DNA from: Atriophallophorus winterbourni
Lineage: Eukaryota; Platyhelminthes; Trematoda; Plagiorchiida; Microphallidae
Reading direction: 5' to 3'
Length of the DNA stretch: 64,000 nt
Assembly: GCA_013407085.1 (NCBI GenBank)
Contig: JACCGJ010000584.1
Coordinates: 1-64,000 of the forward strand
Under the pieces are notes generated by a model that saw only the letters and a list, made by a program, of their open reading frames with translations, had not been told where the DNA came from and did not search any database. How positions within the stretch are numbered: the first letter of the stretch is position 1; each line of letters begins with the position of its first letter. The position numbers were made by a program, and so were the translations under genes. Below, piece after piece: positions 1 through 9,977 of this stretch.

Positions 1-61
1 TTGTTAGTGTAAAGTAAACACAATGATAAGTCTAATTCGTTTGGAGATGACCCTCCTAACA
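1..61 (-). repeat. 3' LTR of Gypsy-1 (partial)
   Basis: Matches 4412-4471 with about three substitutions and a one-base indel. It is preceded on the minus strand by a purine-rich CTGGGGGAGG (62-72), the expected polypurine tract. The rest lies outside the window. Confidence 0.85.
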
Positions 62-129
62 CCTCCCCCAGGAAGTCTTCAACGATAGGACTGTTTACGT
101 GGGTTCAGCTGCAAAGGTTTGACTTTCTT

Positions 130-2088
130 TCAAACACGGTCGGTCCATCTTCTTGGTGTACAGTTAGTCTGAACATCTCGATTTTCTGGCGAGGATATGG
201 TCAACCCCTCAGGTAGTTCAAATGTGTCTAGCAAGATGTCCAGTGGAATACCAGGATCGTGGTTTACAATCTCGGGCAAAGAAGATGGGCGCAGCTGATT
301 TGCATGACGGATCCAGATGGAAAATTGTACATCAACTTCATAGATCACGTGTCCCACGCGGCGAACAATTTGTCCGTGTGTCCATGTTTCACCACCACTT
401 CGATAGTCTTTTGCCAGTACGGATGCACCTGGCTTATAGAACCGAATGACGGCTCCATGGTGATGGTTGAACTGGTTTTCCATGCGTCGGTTTCTAGGCA
501 TCTCATTAGAAAACGATGGACGGATGATGTCCAATGGTAATCGAATCTTTCGATTCATGAGTGCCTCTGCCGGGGATACCCTGTTAGGTACATTGGGATT
601 TGGCGTGGCTCGGTAACTGAGCAAGAACCTTTCAATGATGTCTGACGTGGTTCCTTCCCCTCTGAGTTTCAAGAGTGCTCTCTTGAATGTATCCACAAAT
701 CTTTCTACTTGTCCGTTGGATTGTGGGTGAAACGGAGGCGTGCGTTTATGCTCAATACTGTTTTGTTTACAGAATGATGCAAACTCCGCCGAAGTGAAAG
801 CTGTTCCGTTGTCGGAAACAAGAGTATCTGGGACACGAAATCGGCTGAATACCTGCTGCAGTTTAGTAATCGTTGCACTTGAAGTGACTCGAACCATGTG
901 AAACACTTCGGGCCATTTGCTGAATGCGTCGACTAGGATCAAATAATTTTGATTGTTAATCGGACCAGCAAAATCAACATGAACCCTGGACCATGGTGAT
1001 TCTGGTGTGGGCCATGAAAATAACTCGGTTTTTCTAGGGGTCTTCGCCGCCAATTGACAGTTAGAACATGTTTTTACGAGACCCTCTAGTTGTTTATCCA
1101 TATTAGGCCAATATACATAACTTCGTGCCAACGCTTTCATATGGCTAATGCCAGGATGACCAAAGTGAAACTGTTTGAGAACATCCGTTTGTAGTGTTGA
1201 TGGCACAACCACACGTTCTGCGAACAACAGGCATCCTGCGTTTTCTGATAGAGACCCACGGCGCCGAAAGAACGGTTGAAGATTTTCGTCACATGTACGG
1301 GGCCATTGGGTGCGGTTGAAATGTAGGACCTTCTGAAGGACGGTATCGTGAGCAGTAGCCTCACGTATCATATCAGAGGTTATTGGTAACGCACGAATAA
1401 TATTAGTAAAAACATTACTGATGTCAGGTTCAACGGTTATTGACGCGATGACGGTATCCTCAGGTTGCTGGCGCTGCGAATCCATTAGTCTGGATAATGC
1501 ATCTGCTTGACCAATAGCATCAGTAGATTGATATTTTATGGTAAAGTTGTAAGCTAAGAGCATGGTAGCCCAACGCTGTAAACGATTTGCTGTATAAACA
1601 GGAATACCTTTCTTTGAACCAAATATACTGATGAGTGGCTTGTGATCAGTTATGAGCGTGAAGTGACGTCCATACAGCATTTTATGAAACTTTTTGATTG
1701 CGAAGACTATTGCTAAAGCTTCTTTTTCGATCTGACCGTAATTACGCTCTGTGGTGGACAGAGATCTGGCTGCATGTGCGATTGCTTTTTCTTTACCCTC
1801 AGGAAATATGTGAGAAATGACAGCTCCGATACCGTAATTAGATGCGTCAGAAACAACAGTTATGTCCATGTTCGGATCATAGTGCGTAAGAAGCAAATCA
1901 GAAGTGAGCATTGACTTAACTTTTTCGAAAGATGATTGACATTCAGCTGACCAATTCCATTTCACGTCTTTTTTTAAAAGATGATTTAAAGGATGACGAA
2001 CACGATGCATGTCTGGAACAAATGAATTGTAATGACTGATAAGTCCCAGGAATGATCGTAGCGTGGATAGATCCGTTGGTGGGGGCAT
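130..2088 (-). CDS. Gypsy-1 pol, RNase H and integrase part
   Basis: 652 codons in the same frame as gag. The first 200 residues are the RT connection and RNase H (DASNYGIGAV, EKEALAIVFAIKKFHKMLYG, TDHKPL). Then comes the integrase HHCC zinc domain (HFGHPGISHMKAL...CSNCQ), the DDE core (VDFAG; SDNGTAF; HPQSNGQVERF) and a basic C-terminal domain with a GPY/F-like region. It ends shortly before the polypurine tract. No lesion is seen inside this part. Confidence 0.9.
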   Translation of the reverse strand: MPPPTDLSTLRSFLGLISHYNSFVPDMHRVRHPLNHLLKKDVKWNWSAECQSSFEKVKSMLTSDLLLTHYDPNMDITVVSDASNYGIGAVISHIFPEGKEKAIAHAARSLSTTERNYGQIEKEALAIVFAIKKFHKMLYGRHFTLITDHKPLISIFGSKKGIPVYTANRLQRWATMLLAYNFTIKYQSTDAIGQADALSRLMDSQRQQPEDTVIASITVEPDISNVFTNIIRALPITSDMIREATAHDTVLQKVLHFNRTQWPRTCDENLQPFFRRRGSLSENAGCLLFAERVVVPSTLQTDVLKQFHFGHPGISHMKALARSYVYWPNMDKQLEGLVKTCSNCQLAAKTPRKTELFSWPTPESPWSRVHVDFAGPINNQNYLILVDAFSKWPEVFHMVRVTSSATITKLQQVFSRFRVPDTLVSDNGTAFTSAEFASFCKQNSIEHKRTPPFHPQSNGQVERFVDTFKRALLKLRGEGTTSDIIERFLLSYRATPNPNVPNRVSPAEALMNRKIRLPLDIIRPSFSNEMPRNRRMENQFNHHHGAVIRFYKPGASVLAKDYRSGGETWTHGQIVRRVGHVIYEVDVQFSIWIRHANQLRPSSLPEIVNHDPGIPLDILLDTFELPEGLTISSPENRDVQTNCTPRRWTDRV

Positions 2089-2154
2089 GATTTTTATGGC
2101 TTGAATATTTTCTGGATCAGGGTGTCGACCATTTTGATCAAAAATGAAACCAAG

Positions 2155-3138
2155 TTATTTTATAGATTCCAGAAAAAATTCGCATTTGTCTGCCCGTAAA
2201 CGGAAACCATACTGTTGAATTCGTTCGAGCACAGAATCTATACGATCTGATAGTTCATCATGATTGGGTGCTGATATGATAATATCATCTAGGTGAGCTG
2301 CAACTCCTGTTAAACCCGTCAACATGGAATCCATTATTTGTTGGAAAATCGCAGGTGCTGACTTTACACCAAAAGGTAGCCGGTTGAACTGAAACAATCC
2401 TCGATGTGTGTTGATTGTTAAAAGTTCCTTCGCGTCGTCATCAACTTCGATCTGTAAGTACGCATCAACCAAATCAAGTTTTGCGAAACACGTTGCACCA
2501 TTGAGCTTAGTGAACAAGTCGTCGGGGATTGGTAATGGGTATTGATGTTCGTCTAAAGCAGCGTTAAGGCCGGTAGAATAATCGGCGCAAACACGAACTT
2601 TACCACTGGCTTTCTTTACAATAACAATGGGTGTTGCCCAAGAGGAATAGTTGATTGGTTGGATTACTCCCAAGCGATGGAGACGGTCTAATTCTTGTTC
2701 GACATCTGCAAGACCAGCATAAGGGACTGGACGTTTCGGTCGGAATACTGGTGTGACACCAGGTCGAAGCTTTAGGCTAGCTTTCAGTTTTGTACAACAA
2801 CCCAGGCCGTCTTGGAAGACGTCAGAAAACTTCGTTTTCAAGTTTTCAGTAAATTGATTACGTAAATCTGATGTTGTGTGCGATTGGATAGCCTCACAGA
2901 TGGAACTTAAAGGTACATCCATGAGTTGAAGTTTAGTAATCAAGTCCAGTCCGAGTAAATTCAGGTTTGCACAGTCCGTTAAATAGCATTTACCAGAAAA
3001 CTGTTGGTTGTTAAAAGTGACTTCACAAATCAATTCTCCGGTTAGATTTAACGTATTGCCTGATGCACTCTGGGCCACGTGACTGGTGGGTAGAATATGA
3101 GGTTTTCCAATTAATTCCCATGTGTTACGTGAGATCAA
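2155..3138 (-). pseudogene. Gypsy-1 pol, protease/RT part (bounded by premature stops)
   Basis: Continues the gag frame after the TAG. It holds the rest of the protease and most of the reverse transcriptase: RPVPYAGLADVEQELDRL, the thumb/finger motif KVRVCADYSTGLN, FAKLDLVDAYLQIEVD, LPFGVKSAPAIFQQIMD, and the catalytic AHLDDIIIS. It stops at an in-frame TAA (2155-2157) just after the RT palm; the same frame then runs on to the RNase H part. Two stops in otherwise intact pol mean this copy cannot make its own enzymes. Confidence 0.88.
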
Positions 3139-3147
3139 CGTAATATC

Positions 3148-4236
3148 CTAGGCTGTGTCCAGCTGGAGGCGGATCGGAACGGTATAAATTGAAACAATTA
3201 CGTATTTACGTCGAGATTGAAATTCTCCGTTGAACGTTGCGAATACGGAATTAGATAGCAGTTTTTTATGAGGGTACTGCTTGTGACGGACGGCTTTTGG
3301 GGTGCTCTTTGATGGATTGTGATTGCCTTTTAACATGGAGTGGCAAAACCCTTCCTTGTGTCCGCGTCTGTGGCACTGATGGCATTGATGCTTTTTAAAT
3401 GGACAAAAACGTGCAAAGTGCCAATCTCCGCATGACCAACATGCCGTAGGGGGCTTTTTGACAGATGTTACTGTCTCTTTTGCTAAGGCATGTACGGTGA
3501 CAGATGAAGTCGGCAGCGATGTCCGCTGGATGAGAGCTGTGTCGTGCTTGAGGTTAATCAGTCTTTGGCATTCAGTGGTGAGTGAACGCACAGTTACTTC
3601 TTTCTCGTGTTCGAGTTTAGAAAGTAATCTAGTACGTATGTCGGCTTCTTGTGGTGACTGGAGACCAGCGATGAAAATGAGACATTTAAATTGATCTTCC
3701 GTAAGGGTCTGTAGCTGGAATTTTTCGCACTCACGATTAGCGATGCCGGCAAACGTAACGTAATTATCACCATCTCGTTTCGATAGCTTCAAACAATTGT
3801 AACGGGTGTTAAATAAGGAGGATTGATCTCCGAAAATTTCCCGTAATTGCTCTACAGTTTCAGAAAAACAAAGATCTTTCGGTTGCGTGGGCAGAATGAA
3901 ATTTGTGAAACGATCGTGCTCGATAGTTCCAAGTTTGCGAACAAGAAGGCGGGATTTCCACGCATCATCTTGACTGGAAAATTCATTCAAAAATTTATCT
4001 TTCCATCGGTTGTACCATAAATCGAAAGTAAGACCGGATGCAGGATCGTAATTGAATTCTGAAATTATAGAAGCAGTCGATTCCATAAATGCTGGTGAAT
4101 TGGAACTCTGGGACAGAGTTGAAGACTGAAGGTTGAGACATTGTGTTAGCGATTGAATCAAACACATTTGTGTTTGTTCGAATTGTTTGTGTTGATGATC
4201 AAGAATCGCTTTCAAATCCTCTGATGAAAATGACAT
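3148..4236 (-). CDS. Gypsy-1 gag and start of protease
   Basis: A 362-codon open frame starting 31 bp inside the LTR. The N-terminal 250 residues are helical capsid-like sequence. Two zinc knuckles follow: a CX2CX3HX4C (CWSCGDWHFARFC) and a CX2CX4HX4C (CHQCHRRGHKEGFC). The frame ends at the protease active site, LQLDTA, where TAG (3148-3150) interrupts the aspartic protease right after the catalytic DTA. The same frame continues downstream as pol. Role: capsid and RNA packaging for retrotransposition. Confidence 0.85.
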   Translation of the reverse strand: MSFSSEDLKAILDHQHKQFEQTQMCLIQSLTQCLNLQSSTLSQSSNSPAFMESTASIISEFNYDPASGLTFDLWYNRWKDKFLNEFSSQDDAWKSRLLVRKLGTIEHDRFTNFILPTQPKDLCFSETVEQLREIFGDQSSLFNTRYNCLKLSKRDGDNYVTFAGIANRECEKFQLQTLTEDQFKCLIFIAGLQSPQEADIRTRLLSKLEHEKEVTVRSLTTECQRLINLKHDTALIQRTSLPTSSVTVHALAKETVTSVKKPPTACWSCGDWHFARFCPFKKHQCHQCHRRGHKEGFCHSMLKGNHNPSKSTPKAVRHKQYPHKKLLSNSVFATFNGEFQSRRKYVIVSIYTVPIRLQLDTA

Positions 4237-4267
4237 GATTGGATTCGTTGTAAATTCCCGTCGCCAA

Positions 4268-4471
4268 TGTTATAATCCCGTGTTCTAGGATTAAACTGTA
4301 TCTCAAACAGACAATTGAGCAGAGAGGTTCTGGATGAAAGTTTTATTGATACAAGGTGGGACAAAGAACACCACAATCCAATTGAAGGGTAGGCTAAAAT
4401 AGGGAGAAGAATTGTTAGTGAAAAGTAAACACAATGATAAGTATAATTCGTTTGGAGGTGACCCTCCTACA
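4268..4471 (-). repeat. 5' LTR of Gypsy-1 (204 bp)
   Basis: On + it starts TGTTATAATCCC and ends GACCCTCCTACA, the TG...CA termini of an LTR. Its right part is repeated at 1-61. An AATAAA in the element's sense lies at 4342-4347. Immediately internal, on minus, is TTGGCGACGGGAATT, in the place expected for the tRNA primer-binding site. Confidence 0.85.
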
Positions 4472-4473
4472 CC

Positions 4474-4915
4474 AACAGGGCGATTTTTTGCTTTGTTGGC
4501 TGCTCTCAGGCACGTCGCCGAGACTGACATGTTGGACTGCACGATAATGCCTAAGTCCCTTTCTGAGGAAGTCGTCTCAATTGGGTGTAATCCCAGGTAA
4601 TAGCTTGGGCTAGAGTTTGTACGCGTTGAAAGGACGCGGCATTTCTCTGTATTGAACGGTAAGCAATTTTCGAGTGAATGCCAATGCTTAAACCGGAGAT
4701 GTTTCCAAGATACTTTATGCTGTGGTCTTGTTTGAATGAAAGTGTTATTAACACAAAGACTAAACTGTGTGCACTGTTTTAAAAGGCGTTGTCCATTTCC
4801 ATTGGTTTTACCAACTTCAAACCTTCCGAGACAGTTTTGCCAACACTCGTAATCTGCACCAACTCTGGCATTGAAATCATCCAATACCACTACACAGTTT
4901 TTTGTGACACGTTTT
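4474..4915 (-). mobile_element. LINE fragments (RT tail next to endonuclease piece)
   Basis: One 195-codon minus frame (4303-4890) joins two unrelated pieces. Near 4690-4890 is an APE-type endonuclease stretch (VLDDFNARVGADYECW, GKTNGNGQRLL, VSWKHLRFKHWHS) of the LINE-B kind. Near 4474-4680 is the far C-terminal RT stretch (NTEKCRVLS, ETTSSERDLGIIVQSNM, AANKAKN) of a CR1-like LINE. The LTR of Gypsy-1 begins right after it, so Gypsy-1 inserted here. The missing middle points to deletion or to two adjacent truncated insertions. Confidence 0.7.
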
Positions 4916-4929
4916 TGAGGACTCTTGTG

Positions 4930-6260
4930 AGGTTATCATCATCATCACAGACAGCAATACACCGGTAGCGCGTACCGAATGCTTAACTGCCACACAATCA
5001 TAAAAAGTAAAATTCTAAGAGATAGGTCAGGATGGGACCTAAATAGCTACGGATTCTATAGAAGAGTAAGCACAAACAAACTGGGTAGAGGTGCCTACAC
5101 CTCGAATGGAACATGCATTCAAGCAAGTTTCGTGAACGAGTAGAGCGGCATCAGCTTCCTTGCGGCTTTTACTGTCATGCATCATAACAAGCTTTTCTCG
5201 TCACTCCGCTTGACAACACACAAGGTTAAGCAAACACTTGTAGTACACGAAGGATTCGTGTATCACGTCGGGCTCACCAATTTGTAGTATACGAAAGATT
5301 AGCGTATCACGTCAGGCTCACCAATTTGTAGTAGACTGACCACTACAATAATGTCCCCGAGAATGTAGGAGAACAAGCACAGGAGAATGGTTTATCGCGG
5401 TAGCCAAAACGTGCACAAAAGCACAGGGTAGCAATCACGGAACACGAATCAACGGGAAGTGTGTATCAAGGTCAATTGTTAAGTACAGTAAAAAATGTTA
5501 CACACTCCAAGAATATGCTTAGTGCAAGACCGCCATTGAACACGGTTTCGGGACATATCCTGAAGCGTAACTAGCCATTGCGATATCTGATCGCGGGGAC
5601 ACCAACCTGGAAGACGCGCTGCGCCGACTTTGGAAAGGTTGCTAGTAAGGGTTTTTAACTGCTTATGCCATGTGACGGTTTGGCCACCCCGAGATTTACG
5701 CCAATCAGGATGTGGCGTCGCAAAAAGAATCTGTTTCGGAAATCGGTGGTTCGGCATCCGTAAAACGTGACCCAACCAGCGTAACCTATGCAGGTTGATT
5801 TGCTTCTCTATATCAACATTACTACCGAACAACTTATTTCGGAGAGCATCGGTGCGTATGCGATTGTAACAGCTAACTCCTAGAATGTTGCGGAGACATC
5901 AGTCGTCAAATATTTGGAGACGCGGAATGTGTTCTTTAGGTAGGATCCAGGTTTCGCACCCATACAGTAACAGCCCGAACTGTCGCTTTGTAGACTCTAC
6001 CCTTGAGTAACAGAGAGTGTCCTTTCTGACGCCAGAGGTGACCTAGGTTGCGGAATGCTACGGTCGCTTTAGAAATGCGTGCCGAGACCTCGTCATCTAA
6101 CGATGCAGAATTATTGATACAACTACCGAAATACGTAAAGCGATCTACAATTTCAAGCGCCTGATTGTCAAGTAATAAAGTGCTGTTTGGTAAGTCGATG
6201 TCCCGCAGCAGAACACCGCATTTAGGGTGCAAAACGCATTCCAAATGCGGGCACAATACT
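4930..6260 (-). mobile_element. LINE-A copy 1 (5'-truncated, pseudogenised)
   Basis: The minus strand carries the RT C-terminus (FTYFGSCINNSASLDDEVSARISK, then [42 protein letters not shown]), split over frames at 5936-6256 and 5479-5832, followed by a 0.5-kb 3' region. It ends at 4934 in a (GAT)n tail (sense). The same 3' sequence recurs at 12360-12560, 31060-31300 and 61632-61890, which defines the family. The RT catalytic core is missing. Confidence 0.85.
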
Positions 6261-6261
6261 A

Positions 6262-6440
6262 GATAGCTGGTTCAGTATGAGGTTATGATAAAAAAGCGTC
6301 TTTTTCAGTAGATGTCGCAAAGAGCGTCGGTGCATAAACGTTGATCAACTTGATGGCACTAGTAGTTCACTTCAGATTTAGAGTCCAAATCCGTTCGCTC
6401 CCGCTTGGTTCTGCTGCTTTTAGTAGGCAGTTTCGTACGG
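6262..6440 (-). mobile_element. LINE endonuclease fragment
   Basis: The minus strand reads KLINVYAPTLFATSTEKDAF, the NVYAPT motif of APE-type LINE endonucleases, directly upstream of the LINE-A RT tail. It is either the same element with its centre deleted or a neighbour. 6440-6660 holds only degenerate, unassigned sequence. Confidence 0.55.
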
Positions 6441-6789
6441 AAAAAAACTCCATGCAGTCGAGGCTAATCAGAGCCCCTTCCTTTCCAAACATGTGTAATT
6501 TCTTCTGTTAGCATAGCAATGTCTGGTAATCGCGTCGGGCAGACAAGTCAACCTTCAGCCTTTTTAGCTGCTGCAGGAGCACTTCATCATGTCATCATGA
6601 AGCACAAGTCTGGAGCCAGACAAAGTGCCAAGCAATATGAAGCAGGAAAAGCAGATAAGCAAGCGCATTAAAAAGGGAAAGCAGGCAAGCGGAATATGCA
6701 AAAGTAAATGCGCAAAAAGCAGCCTGTTTTTGTAGTTTCACTGCATGCGATTTTTTGTTTTATTGTTTTATATATAAAATAATACCGGA

Positions 6790-7105
6790 TAAAAATTATG
6801 ACACATAATAAAATACACTGGCTCCACTGAATTCGGTTTGTAGCCATATCGCGTAAGGTTTCCAGCCAACTATTAGGTGGAGCTTTTGGACCCCACCCAG
6901 GCAAACGTATACGCCCAACTGAGCTTAGCGCTACGGTGAGTTTCTTCATCCAAACGCGCCACGTCATGGACTGGCCAACCGATCGTTTCTCCCAGCTTCA
7001 GCTAGGCGCTGCGAATAAGGCACGATACGGTAAACGGTGATTAGGCATTCTTAAAATATGTCCCAACCACCGCAAGCAACAAGCATCAGCATTTCTCTCA
7101 GTCCG
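6790..7105 (-). mobile_element. LINE fragment related to LINE-A (RT C-terminus)
   Basis: The minus strand encodes LRWLGHILRMPNHRLPY, then MTWRVWMKKLTVALSSVGRI and LPGWGPKAPPNSWLETLRDM, similar in order to LINE-A's C-terminal block but a clearly different subfamily. It abuts an R1 module at 7110. Confidence 0.7.
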
Positions 7106-7109
7106 CAGC

Positions 7110-7697
7110 AGCACTTGCTGCTTCCTGTGTTATTATCCGTAGAAGCGGAATGAAGTGCCCTCTCCATTGGTGCGTTGAGATGTTCGCCAGGACAGATCAA
7201 TATGGAGAACTAGCTGTTGCCCATGCAGCAACTGCTCCCTCTCCACGACACCACTGGAACCAAAGGAGCAGCTAGGCTGATACTTTTGTACAACGATGCC
7301 TTCGCAGGAATTGACAGGACGAAGTTGAATAGAACTTCGGACTGCCTAACGAGTCTCTGCATTTTTCCTCGAGGTTGACTCCCGAAACCTTTTCCGTGAT
7401 TGAATATAGCCACAAAACAGTGGAGGTCTGAGATAAGGGTTTAATTTCCCCAGGTGACCTGCCTTCATGGACTTACGAGCTCCACCTGCCCGAAGCAAAC
7501 CTGTATTTAGGCACCAGGCAGCCGCCTTCGCCCCTTATCCAACAAGTAGAAGCAGTTCCGCGGGTTACACAGGACCACGCGTGCAGGTCAGGATCTGGAC
7601 TTGGTTGTCAGAGGCTATATAAAACGCGCTATTGGAGCATTTTTGGAATTGGGAGCTTATCCGAAAAACCGCTCCGGTCGTGACAACCTTGGAACCT
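7110..7697 (-). repeat. R1 module, long variant (minus)
   Basis: The reverse complement begins GGTTCCAAGGTTGTCACGACC and shares the order of blocks seen at 53066-53640: TGACAACCAAGTCC, a GGCGGAACTGCTTCTAC-like stretch, GGGGCGAAGGCGG, CAGGTGGAGCTCGTAAG, then a variant-specific half ending ATAATAACACAGGAAGCAGC. No convincing protein is encoded. It lies directly 5' of a LINE RT fragment, as a 5' UTR module would after internal deletion. Confidence 0.7.
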
Positions 7698-7742
7698 GTG
7701 TATAACTTCATAAATGCGAATTCGCTATATGGTGGTAGCAAA

Positions 7743-8030
7743 GACCGTGAAGCGTGAGATGTGCACGGATGTGTAATCATGCTGTATTTAAGTGCTGTGC
7801 TGCTTACACCGAGCTAGATTTATTTGCCACCGTCATCATCATCATCAAAGACAGCAATACACCGGTGAGTGATGTACATGTTGAAACACGATGCTGTCAC
7901 TACCATTTGTATTTTCATTCGCATATATGTCTAGGTTGAGCTAACCTGACAATATTTTAGCCCACGTGCAGTCTATGACTGTGCTGCTCATCTCACAGGT
8001 TGGGCTTATGTTTACATACTAGCATGGTCC
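7743..8030 (+). repeat. S1 retroposon, diverged copy with small insertion
   Basis: Diverged S1 in sense orientation: GCACGGATGTGTAATCATGC at the 5' end, CTGTCACTACCATTTGTATTTTC mid, then TAGCCCACGTGCAGTCTATGACTG. A LINE-A 3'-tail fragment of about 36 bp (7833-7868) interrupts it. Confidence 0.75.
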
Positions 8031-8431
8031 TACAATAGTAATCTAGACATAAAATACTGATGATCTCAAATGAGATCGAAATTTGGTTACCAATGCTTCC
8101 ATTGAGGATCGTCTTGATAGAAGTTCGATATGTCGCATAATCTAACACTTATGAGTAGCAGTATACATGAAAATCTATTTCTCCACAAAGTTACAAAATA
8201 ACCACCCACAGCTGGCTTAATCACTGTCCGCTTACGTAGTTCGTAAATGTAAAAACAATGCTTCCATTGTTTACCGGCATTCGAAGAAGTTGGATCCACG
8301 TCAAAACCTTCAGGCCGGGGTGTTTTGTCCATAGAAGATTAAATTTAAGTGTGATATAGATGCAGACTTTTAGACAATGAAAAAGACAAATGCTTGTTCG
8401 AAAGTCTTTAATCTTCTAGAACAAGAGATAT

Positions 8432-8645
8432 GGTATGGCATGAAAGCACAGTCAGAAACAGCACGTGGGCTAAGATGCTGTCAGGTTGCCCAGGCCTAGA
8501 CAGATATGAGGAAGAAAAAAAGATCAGAAAATGCTAGTGAGACTCCAGCTTGTTTAAACATGCAGCTCACAGTCTCTGGCCAATCAATTTTGCACGGTGT
8601 TAGCCGCACAGTACAAAGTACTGCACGATTGCACACCCGTGAAAC
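8432..8645 (-). repeat. S1 retroposon copy
   Basis: + strand reads ATGAAAGCACAGTCAGAAAC, GTTGCCCAGGCCTAGACAG, GAGACTCCAGCTTGTTTAAA, CACGATTGCACACCCGTG: a nearly complete copy on minus with a short deletion near its 3' end. 8040-8430 has no recognisable feature. Confidence 0.85.
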
Positions 8646-9179
8646 AGGAGTACAGTTAATGTAATAGAAAAGGGAATGGATAAGATATGTATACGAAGAA
8701 AAGATGAGTTGATGAATCACCACACCTGGATAGGGCGATTTCAGAGGATAATCTATCAGGAATGACCCATGTTTCGGCTATCGCAATGATATCAATTTTT
8801 TTAGTAAAATGCAAGGGGCTTTGTTCTGAATGTTTCGTAAGAATATCTCGATCATCTGTCTAGCACCATTTTAAGGATTCGCAGTGCAGTAATTGTGATT
8901 CTGCAGTGCCAGATCTATGACATCGACTGTAACGCAGGTATAGAATCACAACAGTCAGGTAGAACGAAACGATTGATAGATATAGCGCTTTACTCGTCTA
9001 GAATCAGAATAGGTGGGATGAGGATATACATATATAGATATATAGAATCACTACAATAGGACAGCTGAAATGGAGAGGAGTTATACAGTTTGGAAGAAGA
9101 ATGTATACATAATCAATATTGTTCAAATGTATAACGTAGATTCACGACTTTCTCCCCGACTGAAGGAAAAGGTAACCAG
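8646..9179. other. Unassigned stretch between S1 and Gypsy-2
   Basis: No coding potential or recognised repeat was found. It contains short TA-rich runs (about 9025-9050). By position it could include the 3' LTR of Gypsy-2, but no second LTR copy was found to test this. Confidence 0.4.
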
Positions 9180-9946
9180 CAGCGATTGTTAGGCTTCGCG
9201 GTTACGCAAACAGTATGGATGAACGCGTTGTTGCCGCTACAAGAGATCCGAATTCTTCAATTGTTCCGAAGTGGTTTGAGATTGTTCATTTAGTGAAGTG
9301 TTGATCTCAATTGGCTTTAGGGATTCGGAAAGAGTATTCACGGGCGCGTTTTTTGTATCAGAGTCCTGCCGTCCTTCACTCGGTAATGGTGCTAATCGAC
9401 GTAACGACACCATTTCGGTTTTCCCATCAACATGAACAGTATCAGCGTATTATGGGTTACAATGCACAATATCAACTTGTTCAACGGCTTGATCATATTT
9501 TGATGTGCGATCGAATCGTTTAAACAAGACTGGACCCGTTGTGGTCAACCAGGTTGGTAATGAAGAACCAGTTGATCGTCGAGTAAAATTGAACATCCGT
9601 TCATGTGGTGTGGAGTTTGTCGCCGTGCATAAGAGTTACCGAATTGAATGAAGAGCATCCAGTAATACGGCTTCCCACTGGTTTAAAGACAAGTCTTTGG
9701 TGCGAAGAGCTAAAGATATAGTCTTCCACAGGGTTCCGTTAAGTCGCTCTACTTGACCATTAGCTTGTGGATTGTATGCTGTTGTGTATGTATGATGTAT
9801 GAAAGCACAAGCCTAATCCAGGCAAAGTGCTGCACAGCAATTGACTGCACGTGGGCTAAGATACTGTCAGGTTGCCCAGGCCTAGACAGATATGAGGATA
9901 TATATATATATATATTTACACAATCATTTAAAAATGAAAAAGTGCC

Positions 9947-9977
<31 letters not shown>

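Larger units (their letters stand above)
1..4471 (-). mobile_element. Gypsy-1 LTR retrotransposon (left LTR cut by window edge)
   Basis: Order on the minus strand: 5' LTR 4268-4471, a 31-bp spacer with the likely primer-binding site, gag, protease, RT, RNase H, integrase, a polypurine tract at 62-72, then the start of the 3' LTR at 61-1. The visible 61 bases of the 3' LTR align to 4412-4471 with about three substitutions and one single-base indel, so the copy is not brand new. The element is compact (about 4.5 kb) and gag and pol lie in one frame, broken by two stop codons. It lies within older LINE sequence on its right side. Confidence 0.93.
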
